Assembly (NCBI GenBank): GCA_964348015.1
Contig: CAYGBC010000015.1
Span: forward strand, 1-64,000
Origin: SOIA01 sp964348015
Lineage (GTDB): Bacteria; Acidobacteriota; Aminicenantia; Aminicenantales; Aminicenantaceae
Length of the DNA: 64,000 nucleotides
Reading direction: 5' to 3'
Under the pieces are notes generated by a model, which searched no databases, was not told the origin of the DNA, and saw nothing but the letters and a program-made list of their open reading frames with translations. Every line of letters starts with the position of its first letter. The stretch's first letter is position 1. The position numbers were made by a program, and so were the translations under genes. This document shows, one piece after another, positions 34,344 to 43,966 of this stretch.

Positions 34344-36329
34344 ATGCTTATTCCGATCGGTCATGAGAGTTCCACGGTCAGGAGGCTGCCGTGGGTAACG
34401 TTCGCCATCATGGCCATCTGTCTGGTCGTTCATATACTGGTCACTCTCGATATAGATAAAAGAGAGAAGGATTTAGAGAACGCAGCGCAGGAATTCCTTG
34501 GTTACTACGTCGAACATCCCTACTTAGAGCTTGACTCAGAGACTTTAAACCTGATTTTTGGCGAAAGGCTTGCTGAGCAGGTCCAGGAACAGCTGGATAT
34601 CATCCGAGAGGAAGCATCACGCGAAATCCATCTTTTTCGGGAGACACAGCAGGAGGAACTGAATCAGCTTGCGGAAAATCTAAAGAACATCATCAATAAT
34701 ATTCCGTACAGAAAATACGGGTTCATTCCGGCCAAACAAACATTTCTCGGCATTCTCACTTATATGTTCATTCACGGCGGTTGGTTCCACCTGCTCGGAA
34801 ACCTGCTTTTCCTCTATTTGACCGGCCCTTTCATCGAGGATGTCTGGGGACGGCCGATTTACACGGCCTTTTACCTGATCATGGGAATCGGGTCAGCTCT
34901 GATGTTCGCTCAGCACTATCCCAATTTTGCCGGACCGTTGATCGGCGCATCAGGTGCAATAGCGGGTGTCATGGGGGCCTTTCTGATCAGGTACTGGAAG
35001 ACGAAAATCGAATTTTTCTACATTTTCCTTCCTTTCTTTTTCATTCGAGGGACTTTCAAAGCGCCGGCATGGCTGATGCTGCCCTTGTGGTTCGCGCTGG
35101 AATTCTTTAATGCCAGAGTCATGGACTCCATCAATCCCCAGGGCGGCGGCGGGGTGGCCCATTGGGCTCACGTCTGGGGATTTGTGTTCGGTGTTGTCGC
35201 GGCTATAGGAGTGAAGTATTTCCGAATAGAAGAGAAGTATGTTCAGCCTAAAATTGAAGCGCAAACAAGCTATGAAGACGAAGGATTCGTGGCGCTCGAA
35301 GAAGCCGAGCAGATGAAGGACGGGGGAAAGAGCGACGCCGCCTATGCCCGTCTCGTTGAGGCTGCACGCAGAAACCCGAGGCATAAGGAGTTGATCGAGG
35401 GCCTCTGGGAACTCGGGGCTGAGATGGGAAAGGAAAATGAATCAGCAAGGTTTCTGATCGCTTTGATCGAGAGCGAGGTGAGGCGGAACCAGATGGAGAT
35501 GGCTGCGGTTCATTTCTGGAAACTGAGAGAGAGAATTCCCCGGGCCACCATCAGCCCGACGTATAAGGTCATGCTGATCAAGCATCAGAAAGACCGTAAC
35601 GAAGTTGAGGATGCGAGGACACTGGCCAGTGAACTTCTTGACGAAGTCAGTGCGGATTCTCCTCCTGTGCTGCTGATAAATTTTGCAAACGTTGCGTTGG
35701 AGTTGAGCCCCGCGATAGCGGAAAGAGTGATCGCGTTCTGCCTCCAGCATCCCGAGATCCAGGAGCGGCAAAAGGAGGCATTGAAGGCGAAGCTTGGTGG
35801 AACTCAGAAGATGGCGCCTGCTGTGGCTCCATCCGGCACCGGAGAACCTGAAGCCGCAAATGACAAAAGACAGCCTGCGGCTGAACCTGAGGAATCCGGA
35901 AAGATTCCCACTGCAGTCCGGTCCATCAAAGCCACGCAAGCCACTCCGGTGAGAATAAACGAGGAGAAACTCGCTCTGCGCATGGAAGAAGTCGGAGAGA
36001 GAGTGCTGACGCTGGATAGGATCCGGGCCATCGCGGCAGCCGAGATCACATCCCTTGATGACTTGCCTTATCTAATTATCGACCTTTTCCTGGATGATCC
36101 AAAGTCAGGGACCGCCAGCGTGCGTTCGATCAGGTTGTTCAGTTCAAACTTCGAACCGAGAGAATTCTTTCCAGATATAGAGGATTCCCGGGAAGCATTG
36201 AAGGCCTTTATTGCGAAAGTCCTCGAATCAAGCGGCGCCGCGGCGTATCCTGATAAAGAGTCCGTTCTTCTCAGCCCTCCCAGGAGCTTTCATTCAATAG
36301 AGGAATATGAAGCATTGATACTGTCCTGA
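34344..36329 (+). CDS. Rhomboid-family intramembrane serine protease with long C-terminal domain
   Basis: A 661-residue protein. A first helix (residues about 16-35) is followed by an about 85-residue Glu/Gln-rich coiled-coil stretch (45-120), then the rhomboid core: HGGWFHLLGN at 144-153, catalytic Ser203 in GASGAIAG, and catalytic His276 in AHVWGF. The remaining about 370 residues are soluble: a helical, repeat-like region (about 315-480), a Pro/Ala/Glu linker (490-530) and an alpha/beta end domain (540-661) with LDRIRAIAAAEI and YLIIDLFLDDP. The usual bacterial rhomboid is about 200-300 residues, so the tail may bring in substrates or sense a partner. It is followed 35 bases later by a glycosyltransferase. 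Confidence 0.85.
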   Translation: MLIPIGHESSTVRRLPWVTFAIMAICLVVHILVTLDIDKREKDLENAAQEFLGYYVEHPYLELDSETLNLIFGERLAEQVQEQLDIIREEASREIHLFRETQQEELNQLAENLKNIINNIPYRKYGFIPAKQTFLGILTYMFIHGGWFHLLGNLLFLYLTGPFIEDVWGRPIYTAFYLIMGIGSALMFAQHYPNFAGPLIGASGAIAGVMGAFLIRYWKTKIEFFYIFLPFFFIRGTFKAPAWLMLPLWFALEFFNARVMDSINPQGGGGVAHWAHVWGFVFGVVAAIGVKYFRIEEKYVQPKIEAQTSYEDEGFVALEEAEQMKDGGKSDAAYARLVEAARRNPRHKELIEGLWELGAEMGKENESARFLIALIESEVRRNQMEMAAVHFWKLRERIPRATISPTYKVMLIKHQKDRNEVEDARTLASELLDEVSADSPPVLLINFANVALELSPAIAERVIAFCLQHPEIQERQKEALKAKLGGTQKMAPAVAPSGTGEPEAANDKRQPAAEPEESGKIPTAVRSIKATQATPVRINEEKLALRMEEVGERVLTLDRIRAIAAAEITSLDDLPYLIIDLFLDDPKSGTASVRSIRLFSSNFEPREFFPDIEDSREALKAFIAKVLESSGAAAYPDKESVLLSPPRSFHSIEEYEALILS

Positions 36330-36364
36330 AAGCGCAGATCGTTTTCTGCGTAAAGGAGCGATAG

Positions 36365-37615
36365 ATGGAAGTCGTTGTTGAAAATCCCGATCGTATCAAA
36401 GGCGCAGAGATTATTGTGGGCATACCGTCTTACAACGAAGCCGACTCTATTGCCTATCCCACGCAAATGGCCAGTCAAGGCTTGATCAAGTATTTCCCCG
36501 ATAAGGAATCGATCATTATCAACGTCGACAATCGATCCCAGGATGGAACAAAGGATGCGTTTCTCAGTACGCCCACAGAAGTTCCTAAGATTTATATCTC
36601 CACTCCCGAAGGAGTCAAAGGAAAAGGGGCCAATCTCAGGAATCTGTTCGAGGCTGCTGTGGAGCTTCGTGCGCGCGCGGTTGTGGTTGTGGATGCGGAT
36701 TTAAAGAGTATTACCCCAGAGTGGATCCAATACCTCGCCGAACCTCTTTTTGCCGGCTTCCATTATGTGACCCCAATTTACGTGCGTCACAAATACGACG
36801 GGTCGATCACGAATCATATCGCCTATCCACTGCTCAGGACTCTTTTCGGACTCAGAGTCAGGCAGCCGATTGGGGGAGATTTTGGATTTTCGAGGCGAAT
36901 GGCCCAGGCGTTTTTGTCTGAAAAAATATGGAATAAAAGAATTGCCCAATACGGGATTGATATTTGGATGACGACAGTCGCTATCGCCCGACGGTTCAAT
37001 GTCTGTCAGACTTTTTTGGGAGCCCCCAAGTCTCACCGGGTCAAGGATCCGGCAAAGCATCTGGGTCCGATGTTTATTCAGGTCATCACGACCTTTTTTG
37101 ACCTGATGATTGATTTTGAGTATTTCTGGAAAGACGCCAATCAGAGCAAGCCGAGCAGTATATTTGGGTTTGGCCTCGGGGTGAGAAAGAGTCCTCCGGC
37201 TGTTCGCGTGAACACCAATGCTCTGTATTCGAGTTTTATAAACGGTTTTGACACATACAGAAGCGTTTGGAAACAGATTATTCCCAAACCTGAACTTGCA
37301 GAAATTCAGAAGACCAAAAAGATTCCAAAGAACCAATTTTATTATCCGAGTGACCTCTGGGCAAGAATTCTGTTCAATTATGCGATTGCCTATCGAAATT
37401 ACGCCCTGCCGAAGGAGCAGCTCGTCGAATCAATGATCCCGTTTTATCATTCCCGCATACTGTCGTTCGTCAATAAAACAGCCAAAAAGGATACGAAGGA
37501 ATGCGAGGAATATTTTGAGAGCATTATGAGAGTGTTCGAGGCTGAAAAATCCTATTTGATTCAACGTTGGGACGAGGATCAAAAAAAATTAGGCTTTAAA
37601 TTATTCGATTTCTAA
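36365..37615 (+). CDS. Second glucosylglycerate/mannosylglycerate synthase-like glycosyltransferase
   Basis: A 416-residue GT-A transferase, clearly paralogous to the one at 6618: EIIVGIPSYNEADS, VNVDNRSQDGT, VVVDADLKSITPEWI (metal site), RQPIGGDFGFS, YGIDIWMTTVAIA and KSHRVKDPAKHLGPMFIQV. The shared plan is that of GT78 mannosylglycerate synthase and single-step glucosylglycerate synthase. It is placed away from the glycogen block, downstream of the rhomboid gene, so it may use a different donor or acceptor. AAGGAG precedes the ATG. Confidence 0.7.
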   Translation: MEVVVENPDRIKGAEIIVGIPSYNEADSIAYPTQMASQGLIKYFPDKESIIINVDNRSQDGTKDAFLSTPTEVPKIYISTPEGVKGKGANLRNLFEAAVELRARAVVVVDADLKSITPEWIQYLAEPLFAGFHYVTPIYVRHKYDGSITNHIAYPLLRTLFGLRVRQPIGGDFGFSRRMAQAFLSEKIWNKRIAQYGIDIWMTTVAIARRFNVCQTFLGAPKSHRVKDPAKHLGPMFIQVITTFFDLMIDFEYFWKDANQSKPSSIFGFGLGVRKSPPAVRVNTNALYSSFINGFDTYRSVWKQIIPKPELAEIQKTKKIPKNQFYYPSDLWARILFNYAIAYRNYALPKEQLVESMIPFYHSRILSFVNKTAKKDTKECEEYFESIMRVFEAEKSYLIQRWDEDQKKLGFKLFDF

Positions 37616-37731
37616 TCTTTTTTAATTCGGTTCATCCTCCCGCCTGTTGAAATTCGTGTTCGGATGAATCCATTGAGCGGGCATGGCGAATTCTCAGAAT
37701 CAAATCCTTTTCTTTATGAAGTGACCTTTTA

Positions 37732-37772
37732 GAATGATAAGGTGTCCCCTTGGGGAATGTCCCCTATCATTC
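37732..37772. terminator. Large palindrome between convergent genes
   Basis: Outer arms GAATGATA (37732-37739) and TATCATTC (37765-37772) enclose CCCC-TT-GGGG and further matched bases, making a strong hairpin in either strand. It lies between the plus-strand glycosyltransferase and the minus-strand permease and overlaps the permease stop codon. It probably ends transcription from both sides; the inner AAGGGGACACCT also marks it as a dispersed repeat. Confidence 0.55.
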
Positions 37773-40169
37773 ATACCGGAGTGAGTCCACCGGATTGGCC
37801 GTGGCCGCACGTGTCGCCAAAAAGATCGTCGTGAACACAGCCACAATAAAGGATAATGCGCCGGCCAGAAGGAAATACTGCGGTCCCAGAGATATGCGAT
37901 AATAGTAGTTATCGAGCAGCATCTTCATGGCAAAGTAAGCGAGCGGCCAGCTGATGATGTTGGCAATTCCCACGAGCCAGATGAATTCCCTGATCAATGT
38001 ATCTACGATTTGAGGAACACTGGCACCCAGGACCTTGCGGACGCCGATTTCCTTGGTTCTGCGGCTGACGGCAATGGATGTCAGTCCGAAGATGCCCATG
38101 CAGGCGATGACGACGGCCAGCGCTGAGGAATACCCCACGATGGCGCTCCATCTTTTTTCTTCGTTGTACATGGCTTCTATCTCGTCGTCCAGGAAAGAAT
38201 AGAGGAAGGGTTTATTCGGCTGGATTTCCTTCCAGGTTTTTTCCAGGAGCGATAGAGTCCCGGAGATGTTTTGCGGCGAGATCCGCACCAGCATTTGCCT
38301 GATTTCCCAGTTCGGCTTGTTATGAAGCAGGGCTGGGAGGATGCTGTTCCGGAAATCATCAAAGACATAATCTCTGACCACACCTATGATCGTTAATGGC
38401 GTAGAATATCCCAGGAGCGGTTTGCCAATTGGATCTTCAATCCCCAGTTCTTGAAGCAGCTTCTCGTTGACGACCACGCCCTCGGTATCCGTGGGGATTT
38501 CAGGAGAGAAGCTCCGTCCCTGAACCACTTCGATCCCCATTGTTTTAAAAAAGTCGTAGTCCACACGGTTTTGATACACAAGGACCTCCCGCCCGTCTTT
38601 TTCGAAGGGATAAACGCCCACATTGCCGAGTCTGGTACTTGTCCCCGACATGGATATGATATCCGGCCGCTGGCTCAAGCGATTCCTGAAGAGCTTCATG
38701 AGAGTGTTACTCGCTTCGGCCTCCGGTTCCTGTGTCTGGATGACCACTACGCCTTCCTTATTGAAGCCGGGATCAGCAGTGAGCATGAAATGGATCTGGC
38801 GCCCCATGATGATCGTGGCAATAACCAGAAAAATAGAGAGAGCGAATTGAACGACGACCAGAGCTCTGGTCAAAGGCTTTTTTCTGCCGATTCTCAATTT
38901 TCCCCTGAGGATTTCTACCGGACGGAACCTGGACATCACCAGAGCGGGATAGCTGCCTGAAACGATGCCCACCAGGATAAGCAGACCCAGCAGGATTAAA
39001 AAATTTGCGGGCTGGAAGATTTCTCTCAAGCTCAAGCTTCGGCCGGAGAGGCGGTTGAATGTCGGAATCAGTATTTCCGCCAGGACGAGACCCGCTATCA
39101 TCGCAATCCCGGTGATAACTAAAAATTCCCCCCAGAACTGGTGGATGAGCTGGCGTTTCTCAGCACCCAGGACTTTACGCATGCCGACTTCTAAAGACCG
39201 CGTGGAAGCCCGTCCGATGGAGAGGTTCGTGAAATTGATACAGGCGATGAACAGCACAATAAAGGCAATACCGCTGAGGATGAATATAGTGCTTAAATCG
39301 AGATATCCTTTGACATGAGGATCAAGGTGAACACGCGCTAGAGGCTGGAGACCGAATGAGATGGGCATGCCTTCTCCCTTCCACCGCCCCCGATTTCGCC
39401 ATTCCGCGATTTCCGGCGCGTAATACAGACGGGTAAAATTCGGAAATTTATCCAGCACGCGGCTCACAGAATTCCTGTTATTCAGAAGAACAAATGTGTG
39501 CCATCCAAATCCTCCCCAGTTATCCTCCCATCTTCTGTTCAACTGAAGTCGATTCCCGCTCTCTATGTCGATCAGGATGTCGAATGTGATAGAGGAGTTC
39601 GAAGGGGGCTGGGCCGAGACTCCGGTCACCACGAAGTCACTCTGTTCTTGCCCGCTGATCAGAGTTAAGGTTTTTCCGATGGGGTTGACATCACCGAAAT
39701 ATTTCTGTGCATGATTTTCTGTGAGGACCATGGAATTGCCCTGCGAAAACACAGAGCTGGGGTTGCCAGTGATTAAAGGAAAGGAAAATGCCTGGAAGAA
39801 AGACTTGTCCACCTGCGTGACTTTTTCACTGAAAAGCTTTCCTTCTGTTCGGACAGTTAAATAATTGTTGTCCACCCGAATGGAGTGAGTGACTTCCGGA
39901 AAATACTCTTCCATCACAGGCCCCATGGGCATGGTCACCCCTCTAAATGCATGGTCGATGCTTCCGTCTTCCTTGTGGAAGATGGCGTACACCCGGTACA
40001 ATCTCTCTGTGTTTTCGTGAAACCGGTCGTAGGACAGTTCATTCCGCACAAAAAGGAAAATCAGGATAGCTCCGGTCAAGCCAACCGCCAGGCCCAGAAC
40101 ATTGATGGCTGAAAAGATTTTTTGCTTCGTCAGGTTGCGTATAGCAATTTTGAGATAGTTCTTAAACAT
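37767..40169 (-). CDS. ABC transporter permease, FtsX/MacB type
   Basis: An 800-residue permease with the duplicated layout common in Bacteroidota, Acidobacteriota and Aminicenantes: N-terminal helix (LGLAVGLTGAILIFLFV, about 23-40), a periplasmic MacB-type domain (about 45-250), three FtsX helices (about 290-410), a further helix, a second periplasmic domain (about 455-660) and three final FtsX helices (about 680-795) ending in VDSLRYE. Such proteins work as mechanotransmission pumps with a MacB-like ATPase; no ATPase or HlyD-type adaptor gene lies next to it. GGAGG precedes the ATG. Confidence 0.9.
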   Translation of the reverse strand: MFKNYLKIAIRNLTKQKIFSAINVLGLAVGLTGAILIFLFVRNELSYDRFHENTERLYRVYAIFHKEDGSIDHAFRGVTMPMGPVMEEYFPEVTHSIRVDNNYLTVRTEGKLFSEKVTQVDKSFFQAFSFPLITGNPSSVFSQGNSMVLTENHAQKYFGDVNPIGKTLTLISGQEQSDFVVTGVSAQPPSNSSITFDILIDIESGNRLQLNRRWEDNWGGFGWHTFVLLNNRNSVSRVLDKFPNFTRLYYAPEIAEWRNRGRWKGEGMPISFGLQPLARVHLDPHVKGYLDLSTIFILSGIAFIVLFIACINFTNLSIGRASTRSLEVGMRKVLGAEKRQLIHQFWGEFLVITGIAMIAGLVLAEILIPTFNRLSGRSLSLREIFQPANFLILLGLLILVGIVSGSYPALVMSRFRPVEILRGKLRIGRKKPLTRALVVVQFALSIFLVIATIIMGRQIHFMLTADPGFNKEGVVVIQTQEPEAEASNTLMKLFRNRLSQRPDIISMSGTSTRLGNVGVYPFEKDGREVLVYQNRVDYDFFKTMGIEVVQGRSFSPEIPTDTEGVVVNEKLLQELGIEDPIGKPLLGYSTPLTIIGVVRDYVFDDFRNSILPALLHNKPNWEIRQMLVRISPQNISGTLSLLEKTWKEIQPNKPFLYSFLDDEIEAMYNEEKRWSAIVGYSSALAVVIACMGIFGLTSIAVSRRTKEIGVRKVLGASVPQIVDTLIREFIWLVGIANIISWPLAYFAMKMLLDNYYYRISLGPQYFLLAGALSFIVAVFTTIFLATRAATANPVDSLRYE

Positions 40170-40420
40170 CGCTTCAACCTCCAGGAATCGTTTATTTGCA
40201 AGAAATGTACCACTTCTCGCTAACAGGGTCAGACGCGCGAATTCTTCGGAACTCAGCGTGAAGAAGTGTCCGTTTCCGCGACAAGCGGTGTACAGTTACG
40301 TACATGCGAGCTGCCTTTTTTGACAGATGAGTCTGAATATGATAAGGTACTAACTTAATTCTAATGAATTAAATAACTTACATCATAACAGCAGCTTATG
40401 ATTGAGAGGAGAATGAAATA

Positions 40421-41773
40421 ATGTCAGGAATTGCCGGTGTTGTTCAGCCCGGGAAGCAGCGAACCGTGAAAAGGATGCTCGAGAAGATCTCATATCGCGG
40501 TCAAGCCGGGAGGAAGGTCAAATCTGTTAAAGGCTCGACCATAGGGATGGTTTGCGCGGAGGCTCAGATCCATTCCCTTAATCGTGTTGAAAAAAAGAAC
40601 GAAGTTGTGGATGTGAGCGGATCCGGGCGTCTGGCCTTGGCCAGGGTCAGGGAAGATGGAGTGTTTCTCAAGCGGGATCCCATCGGTATCGCACCGTTGT
40701 ATTATGGAGAAAACGAGGATGGAGTGATTCATTTTGCTTCGGAAGTGAAGGCTTTGCTCGATTTCTGCTCGGAGATCAAACCTGTTCCCCCAGGCCACAC
40801 GTCTGATGGAGAAGATTTGGAGGTTTATTACAAGCTTAAAAAAAAGAAGCCTTCGAAAGAATCTCCCAGAATTTTGGCGGAAGGGCTGAAAGCGCGCATA
40901 AAAAAATCGATCGCAGGAAAGGTCCAACAAAAACACGAAGTCGGCAGCTGGCTTTCCGGAGGTCTGGATTCCAGTTCCTTAGCGGCTTTGGCGAGACCTC
41001 TTGTCAAGAGGCTCTACACTTTTGCAGGGGGATTTAAAGGGTCAACTGATCTGAAGTATGCGAAGGCCGTGGCTGATTATCTGGGAACCGAGCACTGTGA
41101 AGTTGTGGTTCAGCTAAAAGGCTTGGTTTCGGTTTTGCCTGAAGTGATTTATCATCTTGAATCTTTCGATGCACTCCTCGTGCGCTCCAGCCTTGTGAAT
41201 TATATTGTGGCAAAAAAAGCATCCGAGTATGTGAATGCCGTTTTATCCGGTGAAGGAGGAGACGAGCTTTTTGCAGGGTATCATTATCTGAAAAACCTTG
41301 AACAGGATGATTTGGCTGATGAATTGATCGATATCACCCGACGCTTGCATAACACGGCTCTTCAGCGTGTTGATCGCAGCGCGTCTGCGCACGGCACTGT
41401 GGCCCATGTCTGTTTTCTCGATCCGGAAGTTCTCGACTACGCCCTTCGTATTCCCTCCGATTACAAACTTCACGATAACGTCGAAAAGTGGATATTGCGT
41501 GTCGCACTGGAGGGAGAACTTCCCGAGAAGGTGCTCAAGCGCAAAAAATCAAAATTCTGGAAGGGCGCTGGAGTTGAAGAATTGCTGGCTGGATATGCGG
41601 AACAATCCATTTCAGATAGGGATTTCACTGCGGAACAACAATTATCCAACGGTTGGATACTCCGTTCAAAAGAAGAGTTGTTGTACTATCGAATCTTTAA
41701 AGAGAATTTTGGTGAGCTGGAAGACTACTCATGGATGGGACGCACGAAGAAAATCCCGGTCAGGGAGGCCTGA
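40421..41773 (+). CDS. Asparagine-synthetase-like protein lacking the glutaminase cysteine
   Basis: A 450-residue protein of the AsnB superfamily. The C-terminal synthetase part is intact, with the ATP-binding loop SGGLDSS at 179-185 and the downstream GEGGDELFAGYHY. The N-terminal class II glutamine amidotransferase part is shortened to about 120 residues and starts Met-Ser-Gly: the codon after ATG is TCA, so the catalytic Cys2 is Ser. It retains RDPIGIAPLYY. Glutamine-derived ammonia is thus unlikely; free ammonia, another amine donor, or a beta-lactam-synthetase-like intramolecular reaction are options. It stands alone; AGGAG precedes the ATG. Confidence 0.8.
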   Translation: MSGIAGVVQPGKQRTVKRMLEKISYRGQAGRKVKSVKGSTIGMVCAEAQIHSLNRVEKKNEVVDVSGSGRLALARVREDGVFLKRDPIGIAPLYYGENEDGVIHFASEVKALLDFCSEIKPVPPGHTSDGEDLEVYYKLKKKKPSKESPRILAEGLKARIKKSIAGKVQQKHEVGSWLSGGLDSSSLAALARPLVKRLYTFAGGFKGSTDLKYAKAVADYLGTEHCEVVVQLKGLVSVLPEVIYHLESFDALLVRSSLVNYIVAKKASEYVNAVLSGEGGDELFAGYHYLKNLEQDDLADELIDITRRLHNTALQRVDRSASAHGTVAHVCFLDPEVLDYALRIPSDYKLHDNVEKWILRVALEGELPEKVLKRKKSKFWKGAGVEELLAGYAEQSISDRDFTAEQQLSNGWILRSKEELLYYRIFKENFGELEDYSWMGRTKKIPVREA

Positions 41774-41872
41774 GTTCTTCCTGAAGACAGGGTTTGAGAA
41801 ATATTACGGGCACTGGACATTCGGTTGTTCACCTGGAACAGGGAAGAATAATTCCTGGTTGAAGTGGAATTG

Positions 41873-43948
41873 TCAGTGCTGAATATGAAGATTTCCTGAT
41901 TTATCCACTCGAAGGTGCCAGCCCGGAGTCACAAGGATTGTGCTTTCATTTTCTAGAATCACAGCCGGCCCTTCTACCCTTTCCCCGCGACGCAAACTTG
42001 ACCGCTCGTAAAAAGGACAGTCCCATTTCTTGTTTTTTATCCAGACAGACCGTGTGAATTGTGTGTCCCTTTGTGTAGAGCTTCCAGGAGAATCATAAAC
42101 CGGCATTTCATGTTGAGGAAGAAGTTTGATGGCTCTGAGGCGCACATTCACGATTTGGATGCTTTCTCCGGGAAAACTGAGTCCGTAGGTTTTGGCATGA
42201 ATTTTGTGGAATTCTTTTTGAAGAGGCCGTATATCATTACTGTCGAGAGGCGTTTCCGGTAGAGGAAGGTTCAATTCATAGCTTTGATGGGAATACCGGA
42301 CGTCAGCAGATATCTTGATTCTCCTCTTTCGAGGATTGATTTCATTCTGTTCAAACCATGCGTTTGCCTGTTTTTGGAGGCGACTGATGATTCTGTTGAG
42401 AGGGGACGGCGTTTTTAAGGGAATCATGGATGTTTCCACAAAGTCAGTATTCAAGTCCGCATAAAACAGTCCTAAGGTGGAGAAGAGTCCTGGGATTCGA
42501 GGTATGACGATACGTTGGATGGACATCTTTTCCGCCAGCTCCGCCGCATGCAGCGGCCCGGCTCCACCATAGGCGATCAAGGTGAAATCTCGCGGATCAT
42601 GACCTCGCATGACAGATATGAGACGGAGTATTCGGAGCATGCTGGCATTGGCGATGTCCAGGATACCTGAAGCCGCCTCCTCGAGTGTCAGGTTCAGAGG
42701 ATGAGAAATTTTGCGCTTTAGGGCTTTTTCAGAAAATTGAGGGTAAAGGGGCATTTCTCCTCCGAGAAAGTTATCAGCGGTGATTCGGCCGAGAACCAGG
42801 TGGGCGTCTGTGACTGTAGGGTCTGTGCCGCCTTTGCCGTAACAGGCCGGGCCAGGTTCAGCTCCAGAGCTTTGGGGCCCCACTTTAAGATGGCCGCCTC
42901 TGTCTATCCAGGCGATGCTTCCCGCCCCAGCTCCGCATTCGACCACGTCGATCATAGGAGTTCGTACCGGATACCCGCTCCCCCGATGACGGCCGCCATG
43001 GTGAAGTTCTCCTCCAACTTCGTATTCCTGGGAAAATTGAAGTTTTCCGTCCAGGATTATCCCTGCTTTGGCCGTTGTTCCTCCCATGTCGAATGCAATC
43101 GTCCTGTCCAGGTTGAGCATTTTGGACAGATGAGCGGCTCCGATGACACCGGCCGCGGGTCCGGATTCGATGAGAGTGTGAGGCCTCATTTCGGCTTCCT
43201 CAGAGTTCAGGATTCCTCCTCCGGAATGCATGATTCCCAGAGGAGGAGGCGGGGAGGCTTTAACTCTCAATTCATCTCGGATCGATTGAAGATAGGACAG
43301 AATGTTTGGTGCGACCGCCGCAGCAATCACGGTGGTGCTCGTGCGTTCGAATTCACGGAATTCAGGGGAAACCTGGCTGGAAAGAAAAATAAACCGGGAT
43401 TTGATTTCTTTTTCAGCGAGTTTCTCGAGTGCTCTTTCATGTTCGGGATTGAAAAAAGAGAAAAGGAGGGACACAGCTAATGCTTGGATTCTCTTTTTTT
43501 TAATAAAATCTGAAATTTGGATTTGAGCGCTCACTCCATCCAGAGGAGTGACAACCTTTCCTTCGGAAGATACTCTCTCTGTGATCTCAAGCACACAGTC
43601 TCGCGGAACAAGAGGAGTCAATCTCTCCTTTGTCAGATCGTAAAGGCTGGGACGCTGCTGCCGGCCGATTTCAAGCAAATCCCTGAATCCTTTAGTGACG
43701 AGAAGTCCGACTTTGGCTGTTTTTCCTTCGAGCAAAGCATTGGTGACCAGAGTTGTCCCATGCCTGATTTCCTTGACTTTGCTCAGGTTATTATCGGCAA
43801 TTTTCAAAACCTTCCGCAGCCCCTCAACAAACGGTGATTCCGGACTTTCTGGATGAGAGGGGACCTTAGCCACGAAGAGATCATCACTGTTTTCGTCATA
43901 TAAAATTATGTCTGTAAATGTTCCCCCGGTGTCTATGGCCACTCTCAT
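41873..43948 (-). CDS. hyuA: Hydantoinase/oxoprolinase family protein, HyuA-type
   Basis: A 691-residue protein of the N-methylhydantoinase A/5-oxoprolinase A/acetone carboxylase beta family: IDTGGTFTD at the N-terminus and DMGGTTAKAGII at about residue 290 are the actin-like ATP-binding loops, with YGGAGPLHAAELAE at about 460. These enzymes use ATP to open cyclic amides such as hydantoins or 5-oxoproline, or to carboxylate ketones, together with the HyuB-type partner encoded just upstream. AGGAGC precedes the ATG, 18 bases after the hyuB stop. Confidence 0.85.
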   Translation of the reverse strand: MRVAIDTGGTFTDIILYDENSDDLFVAKVPSHPESPESPFVEGLRKVLKIADNNLSKVKEIRHGTTLVTNALLEGKTAKVGLLVTKGFRDLLEIGRQQRPSLYDLTKERLTPLVPRDCVLEITERVSSEGKVVTPLDGVSAQIQISDFIKKKRIQALAVSLLFSFFNPEHERALEKLAEKEIKSRFIFLSSQVSPEFREFERTSTTVIAAAVAPNILSYLQSIRDELRVKASPPPPLGIMHSGGGILNSEEAEMRPHTLIESGPAAGVIGAAHLSKMLNLDRTIAFDMGGTTAKAGIILDGKLQFSQEYEVGGELHHGGRHRGSGYPVRTPMIDVVECGAGAGSIAWIDRGGHLKVGPQSSGAEPGPACYGKGGTDPTVTDAHLVLGRITADNFLGGEMPLYPQFSEKALKRKISHPLNLTLEEAASGILDIANASMLRILRLISVMRGHDPRDFTLIAYGGAGPLHAAELAEKMSIQRIVIPRIPGLFSTLGLFYADLNTDFVETSMIPLKTPSPLNRIISRLQKQANAWFEQNEINPRKRRIKISADVRYSHQSYELNLPLPETPLDSNDIRPLQKEFHKIHAKTYGLSFPGESIQIVNVRLRAIKLLPQHEMPVYDSPGSSTQRDTQFTRSVWIKNKKWDCPFYERSSLRRGERVEGPAVILENESTILVTPGWHLRVDKSGNLHIQH

Positions 43949-43966
43949 GTCTATTCCAGCTCCTGT

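Noticed and set aside
40320..40346. TTGACA followed by TATGAT/GATAAG before the asparagine-synthetase-like gene
   Set aside because: Spacings of 12 or 15 bases do not fit a sigma-70 promoter well.
42737..43480. 247-codon plus-strand frame opposite hyuA
   Set aside because: The sense strand has complete family motifs; the antisense frame has none.
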